This document shows positions 26,672-39,700 of a DNA stretch of 64,000 nt, in pieces. The stretch covers positions 10,779-74,778 of the forward strand of contig DCIM01000019.1 of NCBI GenBank assembly GCA_002316005.1. The letters are read 5' to 3'. The translations under genes and the position numbers were made by a program. The stretch is from Prevotellaceae bacterium UBA1726. GTDB lineage: Bacteria > Bacteroidota > Bacteroidia > Bacteroidales > Bacteroidaceae. The notes beneath the pieces were generated by a model. It searched no databases. It was not told where the DNA came from and saw only the letters and a program-made list of their open reading frames with translations. Every line of letters starts with the position of its first letter. Position 1 is the first letter of the stretch.

Positions 26672-28660
26672 TTATTCGCAAATTAGACATGCACCATTTA
26701 CAGGGACAACTGCAGTATAAGTGCGTTTTTTGTTCACCTTCACAGCCTTCACTGAACCATTGAGGTTGCTGTCGTCGCTATATACGTTGACCATCTGTCC
26801 AACCTCGAACATATCGAGTGGCACCTGGATCTTCAGAGGTTCTTTCTGTCCATTCACTGCTGAAACATACCACTTTCCTTCCTGGCTCCTACGAGCAAGG
26901 ACGATATACTTGCCTGGATAACCGTCAATAAAACGGATATCCTCCCATGTAGTAGGTACTGTCTTCATGAAGTCAACAGCCCAGGCTGGAGCATCGGTAA
27001 GATTGTTTGGTGCCATAGCGAAGTGCTGAACAGGGCCCTGGAAGAGTACTGCTGTTGCGAGGGCAAATACATCTGACGTTACACGATGGCCACCCCACAT
27101 CTCATTAGAGTTCTTTGGGTTGTAGTACCAATTAAGGGTCGAGCCACCGAAATCCATGCTTCCTACAGTGTTGCGGATAAATGGTAGGAATGTAGCGTCC
27201 ATTGCCTCCCTGTCGCATTCGTTCTGTCCAAAATGCAGGTTCTCTGAAGCACGAACGGCCTCGCTTGCTACATAGTTAGGGAACATATACTCCCAACCAC
27301 GAGGCAATGTACATCCGTGGAAGATTACCATTATGCCATATTTCTGAGCATCAAGAAGGATGTCGCGATAGAGTTGCATAGTGCATTGCTTATCGCCGCC
27401 GAAAAAGTCAACCTTGATACCACGTATTCCAATCTCATTCATCCATTCCATCTCCTTCTGGCGATGTGATGGTGTGTCCATACAGTTGAGTGGTGTCTGC
27501 GGAGCATCGTTCCACTGACCGTTGGAGTTATACCACAGATAGAGATATACGCCCTTAGACTTGCCATATTTAGCGAGTTCGGCTATACGCTCACGACCAA
27601 TCTGGCGGTCCCACATTGCATCAACGAGAAGCGACTGCCAACCCATTTTCGCGGCGAAGTCGATATATTCCTTCTGGGTGTCAAAGTTACAACTCTCGTC
27701 ATTGGCAATAATCCACGACCATGCTCCTCGTCCGTATGACTCTGCAACAGTCTGACGGAGCATATTGCTTGTTTTCTCGTTCAACGCAAGAACATCCCAT
27801 GTGATGGTTGTCTCTACGATATCCTTCAAGTTATCAGAGATGGTAATTGTACGCCAAGGGGTCTTGTCGGGCAATGCCATCTGGGCTCCTGTCGAACCGA
27901 ATCCATTGTTTTCCTTCTCACTTGGGAAAGATATCTGGTAGTTACCGCCACCCTTATTCTCAAGTTTACAACCTGGATAGTTACCTGCCGAACCTGTCTC
28001 AGATACGAGTATCCAGCATTCACTGTCCTGGAGGGGGCTTTTAAACAGACAAGGGAAGGTGTATCCGTATCCCCAACCATTCTTACCCATCTCTTCATCG
28101 GCTGTATAGTGTGTCTCGTAGCTTGGTGCAGTGCGGGCAAAACCGGTCATCGGATGCATCTGTGGACACATGAAGGTTGTTGTACCTTCAGGCATGGCAA
28201 AAGATGATGCTTCGCTATCTACAACACAGCATTTGGTATCTTTGTTTGTTGCAAGGAGTTCGTATTGGAACGCCACATTATTGTTTTCTGCTACGAAGGT
28301 TACGGCAATAACATCCTTTCCGTCCTTTGCAAAGGTATAGACGGTCTTGTTGGCAGTGACATGATTCTCACTGCGTTTGATATTGTAGAGTTTATAGTCG
28401 GTCTCAACCTTAGTTGTTTCTGATGTCTTGCTCAGCGTCATTCCCTGAGTAAGGTCGCCAACGTTTGTTACAAGTCCAAGAGCCGACTGCTCAACAACAG
28501 TCCTGCCATCAAAGGCTACACTGTATGCAGGTTTACCCTGTTCGCAACTGACAGTTACCGTCAGTCGTCCGTCAGGAGATGTCTGGGCTTTTGCTCCATT
28601 GAACATTCCGCCTACGAGCAGGAATGTAGCCATTAATGACAATCTTGTTGATTTCATCAT
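26672..28660 (-). CDS. GH97 retaining-type glycosidase, second copy
   Basis: Exported 662-aa GH97 enzyme; signal peptide to about residue 25 (AKA-Q). Same barrel landmarks as the other GH97 in the operon: VDAMWD (347-351), GIKVDFFGGD with Asp418, FHGCTLPRGWEYMFPN and Glu467 (ASEAVRASE). The Asp at the VDFF position again predicts a retaining alpha-galactosidase-type mechanism. N-terminal sandwich and central loops differ from the first copy, so the two probably have different leaving-group preference. It lies 15 bp after the esterase gene and 1 bp before the GH43-CBM6 gene. Confidence 0.86.
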   Translation of the reverse strand: MMKSTRLSLMATFLLVGGMFNGAKAQTSPDGRLTVTVSCEQGKPAYSVAFDGRTVVEQSALGLVTNVGDLTQGMTLSKTSETTKVETDYKLYNIKRSENHVTANKTVYTFAKDGKDVIAVTFVAENNNVAFQYELLATNKDTKCCVVDSEASSFAMPEGTTTFMCPQMHPMTGFARTAPSYETHYTADEEMGKNGWGYGYTFPCLFKSPLQDSECWILVSETGSAGNYPGCKLENKGGGNYQISFPSEKENNGFGSTGAQMALPDKTPWRTITISDNLKDIVETTITWDVLALNEKTSNMLRQTVAESYGRGAWSWIIANDESCNFDTQKEYIDFAAKMGWQSLLVDAMWDRQIGRERIAELAKYGKSKGVYLYLWYNSNGQWNDAPQTPLNCMDTPSHRQKEMEWMNEIGIRGIKVDFFGGDKQCTMQLYRDILLDAQKYGIMVIFHGCTLPRGWEYMFPNYVASEAVRASENLHFGQNECDREAMDATFLPFIRNTVGSMDFGGSTLNWYYNPKNSNEMWGGHRVTSDVFALATAVLFQGPVQHFAMAPNNLTDAPAWAVDFMKTVPTTWEDIRFIDGYPGKYIVLARRSQEGKWYVSAVNGQKEPLKIQVPLDMFEVGQMVNVYSDDSNLNGSVKAVKVNKKRTYTAVVPVNGACLICE

Positions 28661-28675
28661 ATATATAATTAGGTG

Positions 28676-30160
28676 TTATCGCATAATGAATTTCTTTCCG
28701 TTGCGGATATAAATCCTTCCTGGCTTAGGAGTGGTGACACGCATTCCAGTGAGGTCATAGATTGCCGATGACTTGTCTGATGTTGCAGATACTGTCTCAA
28801 TGCCGGCAGTCTTCTCTGTCAGTTTCTTGTAAAGACGGACATACTGCTTGTCGGCCTGTGGTGTCTCGAATGCTGGCGAGAGCCATGAGTTTTCTCCTGC
28901 TTCTGCTGCACCGACATTCTGGATGGTGTATCCCTTGCCATCTTCGTAATCTACCTTCCATAGACCGTAGTTCTGGGCATCCTGACCATATTGGTTATTC
29001 AAACCAAGGGCAAAAAGACACCACGAACCAGGAGGGGTATTCAAATAGCCATTATTCTCCCAGAGGTCGTATGTGCCGCCTTCCTGATTTGCCATCTGAA
29101 TGGTATAGAAGTTTCCTGTCAGAGTGGTCTGGGCATCTGTCACCTTCTTTAACTTGAACATATAGTATTCATTGTTGGTGAGGTCGTCGAAATTTCCACT
29201 ACGGATGTTCTGCGGACTGTCAAGACTGGTGTTTCCATAAAGGATGGCCGTGCAACCGTTGTTTGTGCAGAACAGAAGCTGACCGCTGAGACGGTTTGCT
29301 TTGCCTGTTATCTCGTCCTCACCGACTACAGTATATTCCTTTGGCTGCTCTGGCTCTGGGATAGGGTCGATGGTCTCAAGACGATAGTTCTTGCAGAAGT
29401 TCCATAACTCCACAGCATTGTTGTGCGAAGGATTGTGGTCGCCCCAGTTGTACATGAAGAGTTCCACCTTATAGCCATCAGCATTCTCCCACACTTCCTT
29501 CTCGCCTGGAGTCGCTCCGCTCATTGGACGGTAGTTGGTTGTCTTGGTATAGGTGTTTTCACCATTCACCTTCGACATGTTCTCTACATAGCTGTGAACA
29601 TCGTATGAGTCGAGCGGGAACACACTATCGTCCTTGGCATGACAATGGATGAGGTTGATAGGTCCTTTTACCTTATTCCATGGTTGCTCAGAGAACTGAA
29701 TACCACTACATGGAGCAAAAGCGGCAATCTTACCGGTCATATTGTGCATGCTATGATAAATCAGCATCGACCCCATCGAGAATCCGCTCCAATAAACTCG
29801 GTGTGCATCAATCTTATACAATGCATACATCTCACCGATGGTCTGTTCAACGAACTTCTGATCGCTTGTTCCGCCAATGTCCCAAGTATTACCATTGCTG
29901 CGAAGATACACAACAATAAACTTTTCGCTGTCAACCATCTGGTACAGTTTGTCTGCATCATATTGGTACTCCGGACTTTGATTCATTCCATGGGTGACAA
30001 TCATAAGTGGCATGTCTTCACTCACATTGTCTGGAGTGAAGACTACCATATTACGCGATTTACCATTTACAAGGATATTCAAGCTGCTCTTCTCGTAGGC
30101 CAGGGAATGTCCACTGACCAACAACAGCATAATAACCAGGATGGATTTGAGAATTTTCAT
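28676..30160 (-). CDS. CE1-like (PHB-depolymerase-type) esterase with C-terminal module and sorting tail
   Basis: Exported esterase, 494 aa, signal peptide to about residue 21 (SLA-Y). The N-terminal alpha/beta hydrolase (25-265) has the elbow G-F-S-M-G (Ser128), HAKDDSVFP and GDHNPSHNN, as in the feruloyl/acetyl xylan esterases of the PHB-depolymerase family. Residues about 275-455 are a separate beta-rich module I do not recognise (NGCTAILYGNTSLDS). The end is the YDLTGMR/NGKKFIMR tail. Sits 12 bp after the GH10-CE1 gene. Likely removes feruloyl or acetyl groups from arabinoxylan at the cell surface or in the periplasm. Confidence 0.8.
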   Translation of the reverse strand: MKILKSILVIMLLLVSGHSLAYEKSSLNILVNGKSRNMVVFTPDNVSEDMPLMIVTHGMNQSPEYQYDADKLYQMVDSEKFIVVYLRSNGNTWDIGGTSDQKFVEQTIGEMYALYKIDAHRVYWSGFSMGSMLIYHSMHNMTGKIAAFAPCSGIQFSEQPWNKVKGPINLIHCHAKDDSVFPLDSYDVHSYVENMSKVNGENTYTKTTNYRPMSGATPGEKEVWENADGYKVELFMYNWGDHNPSHNNAVELWNFCKNYRLETIDPIPEPEQPKEYTVVGEDEITGKANRLSGQLLFCTNNGCTAILYGNTSLDSPQNIRSGNFDDLTNNEYYMFKLKKVTDAQTTLTGNFYTIQMANQEGGTYDLWENNGYLNTPPGSWCLFALGLNNQYGQDAQNYGLWKVDYEDGKGYTIQNVGAAEAGENSWLSPAFETPQADKQYVRLYKKLTEKTAGIETVSATSDKSSAIYDLTGMRVTTPKPGRIYIRNGKKFIMR

Positions 30161-30172
30161 TTCCTATTTTGT

Positions 30173-32407
<2,235 letters not shown>

Positions 32408-32474
32408 TTATGTTTTTAGTTTCTTCTTCGTTTTTCTTCGTCACTTCACCCTATGCTTTTCCGCAGGGGTCTTC

Positions 32475-33440
32475 TTATTTCGCGAGCTCATTCTTCTCAA
32501 TCACCCACTTCTCGCGCTTCAGGATCTGTGGCTTCTTTCCCTTGAACATCTTCGCAGCTTTCTTATCACCCTTCAACTGCCAGTTGAGCCAAGCGATGGC
32601 TGGGATGCTGAACTCACCGCCATGAGCCTGACGATATGTACCGCCATGACCTACAGGATAGTTGATGGCAATGGCTGGCACATGCTGAATTCTATGGAAG
32701 TCGTCCATACCGTTTTCGTAGGCGATATCTTCCTTTCCACCAAGGATATAGATTATTGGAGCATGGAGTTTCTTCAACTGATCCTTACCCGGCATTGGCA
32801 TGTTTGGCATAGCAATCTTTGGATCAATGAACAGACCGCTGTTCATAATCATATAAGCAGTGATACGGCTGTCACCGCAGTTGAAGAGTGTCTGCAAACC
32901 TCCACACGACATACCTGAAGCACAGATTGCCTTTGTGTCAACCTTTCCGCAGAGAGGACTCTCCGGATTATCGTTCTGTGCTATTGCCCAGTCTATTGAC
33001 TCAATCTGCTGCTGTGGTGTCGACATCTCGCCGTTGTAAGGTTTCTCCTCCATTGGAATAAAACCTGTCGCAATGACAAGATAGCCCTGTGATGCAATCT
33101 CGTTGAGGAACTTGAAATGCTCCCAAGGAGAATTTGTGCAGGCTCCATTGCCCCACACAAGAACAGGCAGAGGATTCTTCTTTCCGAATTTCGAAAGATC
33201 TTGTGGCACGAAAACGGTATGCTCAGGAAGACTGCCCACCTCCATCATCACCGCCTTATAGGCTCCTGTACCACCCTCCTCTACTACCAGTTGGCGTGTA
33301 ACAGCATCCTTGTGGCAACCGCCATGTTGGCAACCACCCTCACCGCAGGCACCATGACCATGCTTACATTGTGCCTGACAAACCGCAACGCTGCAAACAG
33401 ACAGCAATGCAATAACAAATAATCTGAATTTAGGTTTCAT
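32475..33440 (-). CDS. Secreted alpha/beta hydrolase with a Cys/His-rich N-terminus
   Basis: 321 aa. I choose ATG 33440; an in-frame TTG six bases earlier is less likely. Signal peptide to about residue 24 (CQA-Q). Residues 25-43 of the mature start hold four Cys and four His among Gly residues, a possible metal-binding patch. The rest is an alpha/beta hydrolase of the cutinase/dienelactone-hydrolase type: WGNGACTNS, elbow G-M-S-C-G (Ser178), GGKEDIAYEN and a His in YPVGHGGTYR. Probably an esterase of xylan side groups. It is the first gene of the 31-kb operon, with promoter and operator 40-105 bp upstream. Confidence 0.75.
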   Translation of the reverse strand: MKPKFRLFVIALLSVCSVAVCQAQCKHGHGACGEGGCQHGGCHKDAVTRQLVVEEGGTGAYKAVMMEVGSLPEHTVFVPQDLSKFGKKNPLPVLVWGNGACTNSPWEHFKFLNEIASQGYLVIATGFIPMEEKPYNGEMSTPQQQIESIDWAIAQNDNPESPLCGKVDTKAICASGMSCGGLQTLFNCGDSRITAYMIMNSGLFIDPKIAMPNMPMPGKDQLKKLHAPIIYILGGKEDIAYENGMDDFHRIQHVPAIAINYPVGHGGTYRQAHGGEFSIPAIAWLNWQLKGDKKAAKMFKGKKPQILKREKWVIEKNELAK

Positions 33441-33479
33441 ACTCAATAATTATAGTTTCAATTGTGATTGTTTCTTCGG

Positions 33480-33545
33480 CAAAGGTATAATATAAATATT
33501 AAAATCAAACATTTCCCTGTAACCAATCCTTATATATATGTTACA
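33480..33545 (-). promoter_or_regulatory. Promoter and TGTWACA-pair operator of the 31-kb operon
   Basis: Minus-strand TACCTTTG (33487-33480) with a TTTG -33 element (33509-33506, 18-bp spacing). Upstream heptamers lie at 33518-33524 (TGTAACC, one mismatch) and 33539-33545 (TGTTACA), 21 bp apart start to start. The proximal heptamer ends exactly 30 bp from the TA of the -7 element, as at three other promoters in the window. Confidence 0.75.
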
Positions 33546-33718
33546 TGCGCGCAAAATGATTATATATTACACAAAAACACCGTATTTCCCCAAAACCCAA
33601 AAACAAAGAAAATGAAGGCGAATTATTGAATTTCAAGACAAAAACACCACCATGCAGACAAAAAAGAAACAGTTTGCTGCAAAAAAAATATCTTTTGCAT
33701 GACCGATACTTTCGCGTA

Positions 33719-33747
33719 TGTTACATTTACATATACCATTTGTTACA
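33719..33747. promoter_or_regulatory. Distal TGTTACA pair in the divergent intergenic region
   Basis: TGTTACA at 33719-33725 and 33741-33747, 22 bp apart. No clean TAnnTTTG lies 30 bp away on either side. It could assist the plus-strand promoter from upstream or the operon promoter about 210 bp away by looping. Confidence 0.55.
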
Positions 33748-33769
33748 TTAAGGCTATACCAGTGCATTA

Positions 33770-33835
33770 TGTAACAAATAAGCAGATTCATGTAACAGAA
33801 AAATTTGCATTGAGTGAAGAAATAAACTACCTTTG
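33770..33835 (+). promoter_or_regulatory. Plus-strand promoter with TGTAACA-pair operator
   Basis: TGTAACA at 33770-33776 and 33791-33797 (21 bp apart), TTTG -33 element at 33804-33807, 20-bp spacer, TACCTTTG -7 element at 33828-33835. The proximal heptamer ends exactly 30 bp before the TA. This is the best-formed promoter in the window and points to the plus strand, opposite to every protein gene. Predicted start near 33842. Confidence 0.8.
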
Positions 33836-34044
33836 CACCAGAAAAAAAAAAAAATCACAGCGGATTTGGAAACACTTCCGGCTTGGTTCCACAAAGCAAG
33901 AAAACAGGATGGGAATTTTGGATTGCCTGAAAAAATAAATGGATTGCATGTTTAAATGTGATAAAGATATATTGGTTTAAGTTTTTGGTTTGGAAAAAAC
34001 AAAACATACAAGGTTAAGTTAAAGAATAGGTAATAGATAATTTT

Positions 34045-34095
34045 ATGTTGAAAGTATTATTGTTAGTTAGAAAATGGCGTTACTTATGGATGTGA
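34045..34095 (+). CDS. Possible 16-residue peptide in the small transcript
   Basis: ATG at 34045 opens MLKVLLLVRKWRYLWM followed by TGA. The peptide is hydrophobic at its start and Lys/Arg/Trp-rich at its end, the pattern of small membrane-associated peptides. It is the longest ATG frame I find inside the small plus-strand transcript after the predicted start. Bacteroidetes lack strong Shine-Dalgarno sites, so no ribosome-binding evidence can be given. It may be chance. Confidence 0.25.
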   Translation: MLKVLLLVRKWRYLWM

Positions 34096-34114
34096 TATCC
34101 GTTTGAATTCTGAG

Positions 34115-34154
34115 AAAAGTTCCGTTCAATGGCGATTGAGTGGAACTTTTTTTT
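34115..34154 (+). terminator. Intrinsic terminator of the small plus-strand transcript
   Basis: A 15-bp stem (34115-34129 with 34136-34150, two G-U pairs, 6-nt loop TGGCGA) is followed by eight T (34147-34154) on the plus strand. On the minus strand only four T follow the stem, so it acts mainly on plus-strand transcription. Confidence 0.9.
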
Positions 34155-34406
34155 GTGTATTCTGTCACAACTGTCACAAACTCCTCCTCAGAATTGGTTT
34201 TGATAACAATTAATTCTGGACATTCATTTCATGGGATGAAAAAAAATATGCCCTTAGGGGTTAAAAAATCCGATAATTTCGGGTATAAGTATAATAGATG
34301 GGTATAGAGACTCGCAAGAAATCTTGCTTGTGTTTCAGTAGCTGCAGACGTTGCGTTCCGGGGTTCAGTTCCCTTACAAATTATTTGATATCGTGAGCCC
34401 CTTTTT
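34155..34406. other. Intergenic stretch with no recognised gene
   Basis: Holds a tandem CTGTCACAA duplication (34162-34179), a small palindrome GCAAGAAATCTTGC (34314-34327) and AT-rich DNA. No promoter, tRNA or convincing reading frame on either strand. Confidence 0.6.
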
Positions 34407-34494
34407 TCATTTAATTGGAATGATGCGGTCATTTAACCAAAATGAAATGCTCATTTAACTGAAATGACAAGATGATTTAATTGAAATGAACGGA
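34407..34494. repeat. Tandem array of four 22-bp palindromic units
   Basis: Units start at 34407, 34429, 34451 and 34473, exactly 22 bp apart. Each is a 17-bp imperfect palindrome of the form TCATTTAAnTGAAATGA plus a 5-bp linker (TGCGG, AATGC, CAAGA, ACGGA). The same family forms the second half of the array at 63351-63550. Confidence 0.85.
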
Positions 34495-34555
34495 TGAAAT
34501 AAGTGCGCAGTTTTCACACTGGTTTCAAGCAATTCATCCATATTTTTCCGTCAAC

Positions 34556-34582
34556 AAAAAAAGGGGCAGAGGACTGCTCCCC
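34556..34582 (-). terminator. Intrinsic terminator after the CE6-CE1 gene
   Basis: On the minus strand GGGG-AG-CAG, loop TCCT, CTG-CCCC (two-base bulge), followed by seven T. It lies 30 bp after the CE6-CE1 stop and ends the xylanase/GH5/GH43/esterase operon. Confidence 0.8.
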
Positions 34583-34612
34583 TACCCCTGAAAATGATAT
34601 ATGTACTGTTTA

Positions 34613-36679
<2,067 letters not shown>

Positions 36680-36715
36680 TTAATATAAACAAGAATTTAC
36701 AGAATGAACAGAATT

Positions 36716-39700
36716 TTATTCTTCGTTATGAGCGTAGTGGAGCCAGTCAACGTCGACATATCCATCGGACTTTTCGTTCACGGTGTAGTTGAAGATCGCA
36801 AACTTTGAACCCATGAAGAATCGGAGATAGTCGAAACGCATGCGATAGTCGCCTCCTATCTGCTTCCAAGTCTTACCTTCGTCGAGGCTGTACTCACAAG
36901 TTGCATTGTCGTGACCGCCAGCAGTGCCTGCAGGGTCGATAGGAGTGAAGTCTGCATTAATGCGCAGACAGATGCTCTTAGACTTACCAAGTGGAACACG
37001 AGCAATCTCCTCACGCTCTACGCCAGTGATTGCCTTGTTGTCGTTTGCCAACGAGACTACCTCGTTTGTGAGAACAAGTTCAGACTTCTTGCCAGTCTTT
37101 TCGATAGTCATGATAGCCGAATGTCCATTTATTGCAGCAAAACCAGCACGGTCGCCATCTTGCATATTAGCGATGTCGAAACGCACAGTACCAGAGCAAC
37201 GAGGACCTTCCATACGCTGAGTGAGGGAGTTCTTGGCATGATATAGAGTGCTTGCCTGTTTTACAGGACGAAGACGGAGATAACCCTCGCGTTCAGTGAG
37301 CGACCACTTGGAATTGTCCGGATTATGATTCCATTGCCATACTGGCACCTTAGTGTTCAAAGTCGATGAGGCATCAAACTCATCACTCTTTACTATTGAA
37401 ATATGATTTGTATTATCAAGAGGTTTGTCTGTGAAAAGTTCCATTGACTCTGGCACCTTACCATTCTCATCGCCAATCATTGGCCAGCCATCAACCCACT
37501 GAACAGGATTGAGAGTGAGGACACGCCCTACTCCACCACGGTCCTGGAAGATGACGCCATACCATTCTCCATCCTTACCATCAACGATAGTGCCCTGACC
37601 AACATAAGGGAAACCGCCAAACTCAGACTTCAGGATGACCTTCATCTCGTATGGTCCCTCAATGTTCTTACTACGATAAGCCAACTGCTGACGACCAGTG
37701 TGAGGCCATGAAATCATGATGAGATAGTAGTAGCCATCCTTCTTTATTACGCGCGAACCTTCGAGAAGTCCCTCAGGCATCAAATCGCGTGTATTAAGAA
37801 TCTTGTCAATGCCACCTTCCTTGACGTCTGTCATCGACTCATTGAGTTCCACAAGACGCACGCGACCACTACCAGAGAACACATAGCACTTGTCGTCATC
37901 GTCGAAGAAGAGTGATGAGTCGTGGAAATGTGGCAAACGAGCATGAAGAGTCCAACCCCTGGCTGGGTCAGTAGTCTTCATGAGGAACGAGCGATGAGGA
38001 TCATCATTAGGCGAATGAAGCGCCCAGAACATTCCCTTGTGGTAACGTATGGAAGTAGCCCACTGACCACGACCATATGTAGTACCGTCAGTCTCAGGGT
38101 TATTGAGATCGTAACGAGGCGTGTCGTTAATAGTGTCAAAGAGATATGATACAGTTTCCCAGTTCACAAGGTCTGTTGAACGCATGATTGGTCCACCAGG
38201 CATAAGGTGCATAGTAGTTGAAACGAGATAATAGTAATCACCTACACGGATGATGTCTGGGTCAGGCACATCACTCCAAAGCCATGGGTTTTGAACAGTG
38301 GTAGACAACTGCCAGTAGTCGAAGTTGAAGAGTTTTGGTCCCTTACGACCCACAAACTTGAAGAATACATCATGAACGCCACTGACTCTTCTTGTCAGTT
38401 TAGTAGTGAAGGTCTGCCATTGTTCCCAGCCACCAGTACCAGGACAATATACCTCAGCAATCTTCTCACCACCGAGGGAGTCGAGATGCATCTCGATTGT
38501 ACCACCACGAAGACCACTTGCAAGACGGAAGGCTACTTCCGTATTCTCATTAGCCTTAGAGAAGTCTACACAGCGAACCTTTGTGTAGTCACCATTATGA
38601 ATATCAGAAACATATATTCCAGAAGGACTCTCATCAGTATGCACGCCATTTGAGAAGGCCATCGTCTCTGCTTCAACACGAGCGAAAGGATTCAATTTGC
38701 CGAGAGGATTGGTGATACCCTCACGAGTAGGCATGATTGTTGGGAATGTGCCATCGGCATTATATTTGAATTCCTCAACGGCAACAGCACGGCCGAATCC
38801 ACCACCCAACCAACCGTTGTGGTAGAAGAAATAGTCGTGTCCCTTATAATTGATTACGCCACAATGGTTTGTGAACGAGTCTGTACCAGGAACGCCGGTT
38901 TCCTTGTTAGTGTCGCACTGAGGCATGATTGTTCCGCGATAAGTCCATGGTCCAAGAGGACCTGATGCTGTGCTGTAAGCGATGTGTTCAGGGACACCAC
39001 CTGCTGCATAAAGCATGTAGTAAAGAGGATTCTTTCCTTTCTTGTCAGTGATGTATCGCTTGCTAATCCAAGGGCCTTCAGTATAGATATCCTTATATTT
39101 ACCCATTTCCTCACGCTTACGATCCTTCATACCAGGACCACCAAAGCTTGCCTCGTCGAATTCAAAATGTTTCACTTCTGTCTTGAACGAAATCATATCC
39201 TCGTTGAGTTCGACATAATAGAGGGTAGGATTACCCCAATAGAGGAAAGCACGACCATCATCATCAATCAACACTGTAGGGTCGATATTGTCCCAAGAAC
39301 CCTCGTAGAGAGGTTTGCCGATAGGATCGTGGAATGGTCCTACAGGCGAATCGCCCACTGCCACACCAATAGCCATGGTGTTGGTGAGTTTGCTGACAGC
39401 ACAGATGTACCAATAGAACTTTCCGTTGCGCTCACACAACTGAGCAGCCCAAGCACGGTCGTTAGCCCAAGTGAAGTCCTCAAGGGCAAGAGGCGAACCA
39501 TGGTCGGTCCAGTTCACCATATCAGTAGTTGAATAAACGCGCCAATCCTGCATCCAGAAGAAGTCAGCGCCATACTCATCGTGACCGGTATAGACATACA
39601 AAGTGTCGTTCCACACAAAAGGAGCTGGGTCCGTTGTCTGTGCAGTCTGAACGATTGGGTTCTGAGCGAAGCAATTGAAAATTGATAATTGACAATTGAT

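Larger units (their letters stand above)
33842..34154 (+). ncRNA. Candidate xylan-regulated small RNA (about 310 nt)
   Basis: Bounded by the plus-strand promoter and operator (33770-33835) and a strong intrinsic terminator (34115-34154), with no long reading frame between. It overlaps no gene on the other strand, so it is not a simple antisense RNA. It could act in trans, as PUL-associated small RNAs do in Bacteroides, or serve as messenger for very short peptides (9, 13 and 16 codons are possible). It is the only plus-strand transcription unit I can support. Expression is unproven. Confidence 0.6.

Noticed and set aside
33699..33938. 79-codon plus-strand frame in the intergenic region
   Set aside because: It begins upstream of the predicted promoter and spans the operator and -7 element; composition is AT-biased without protein-like features.
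34314..34375. tRNA-like remnant or att site (palindrome and a GGGGTTCAGTTCCC segment)
   Set aside because: No cloverleaf can be drawn, there are no acceptor or anticodon arms, and no integrase or second copy is in view.
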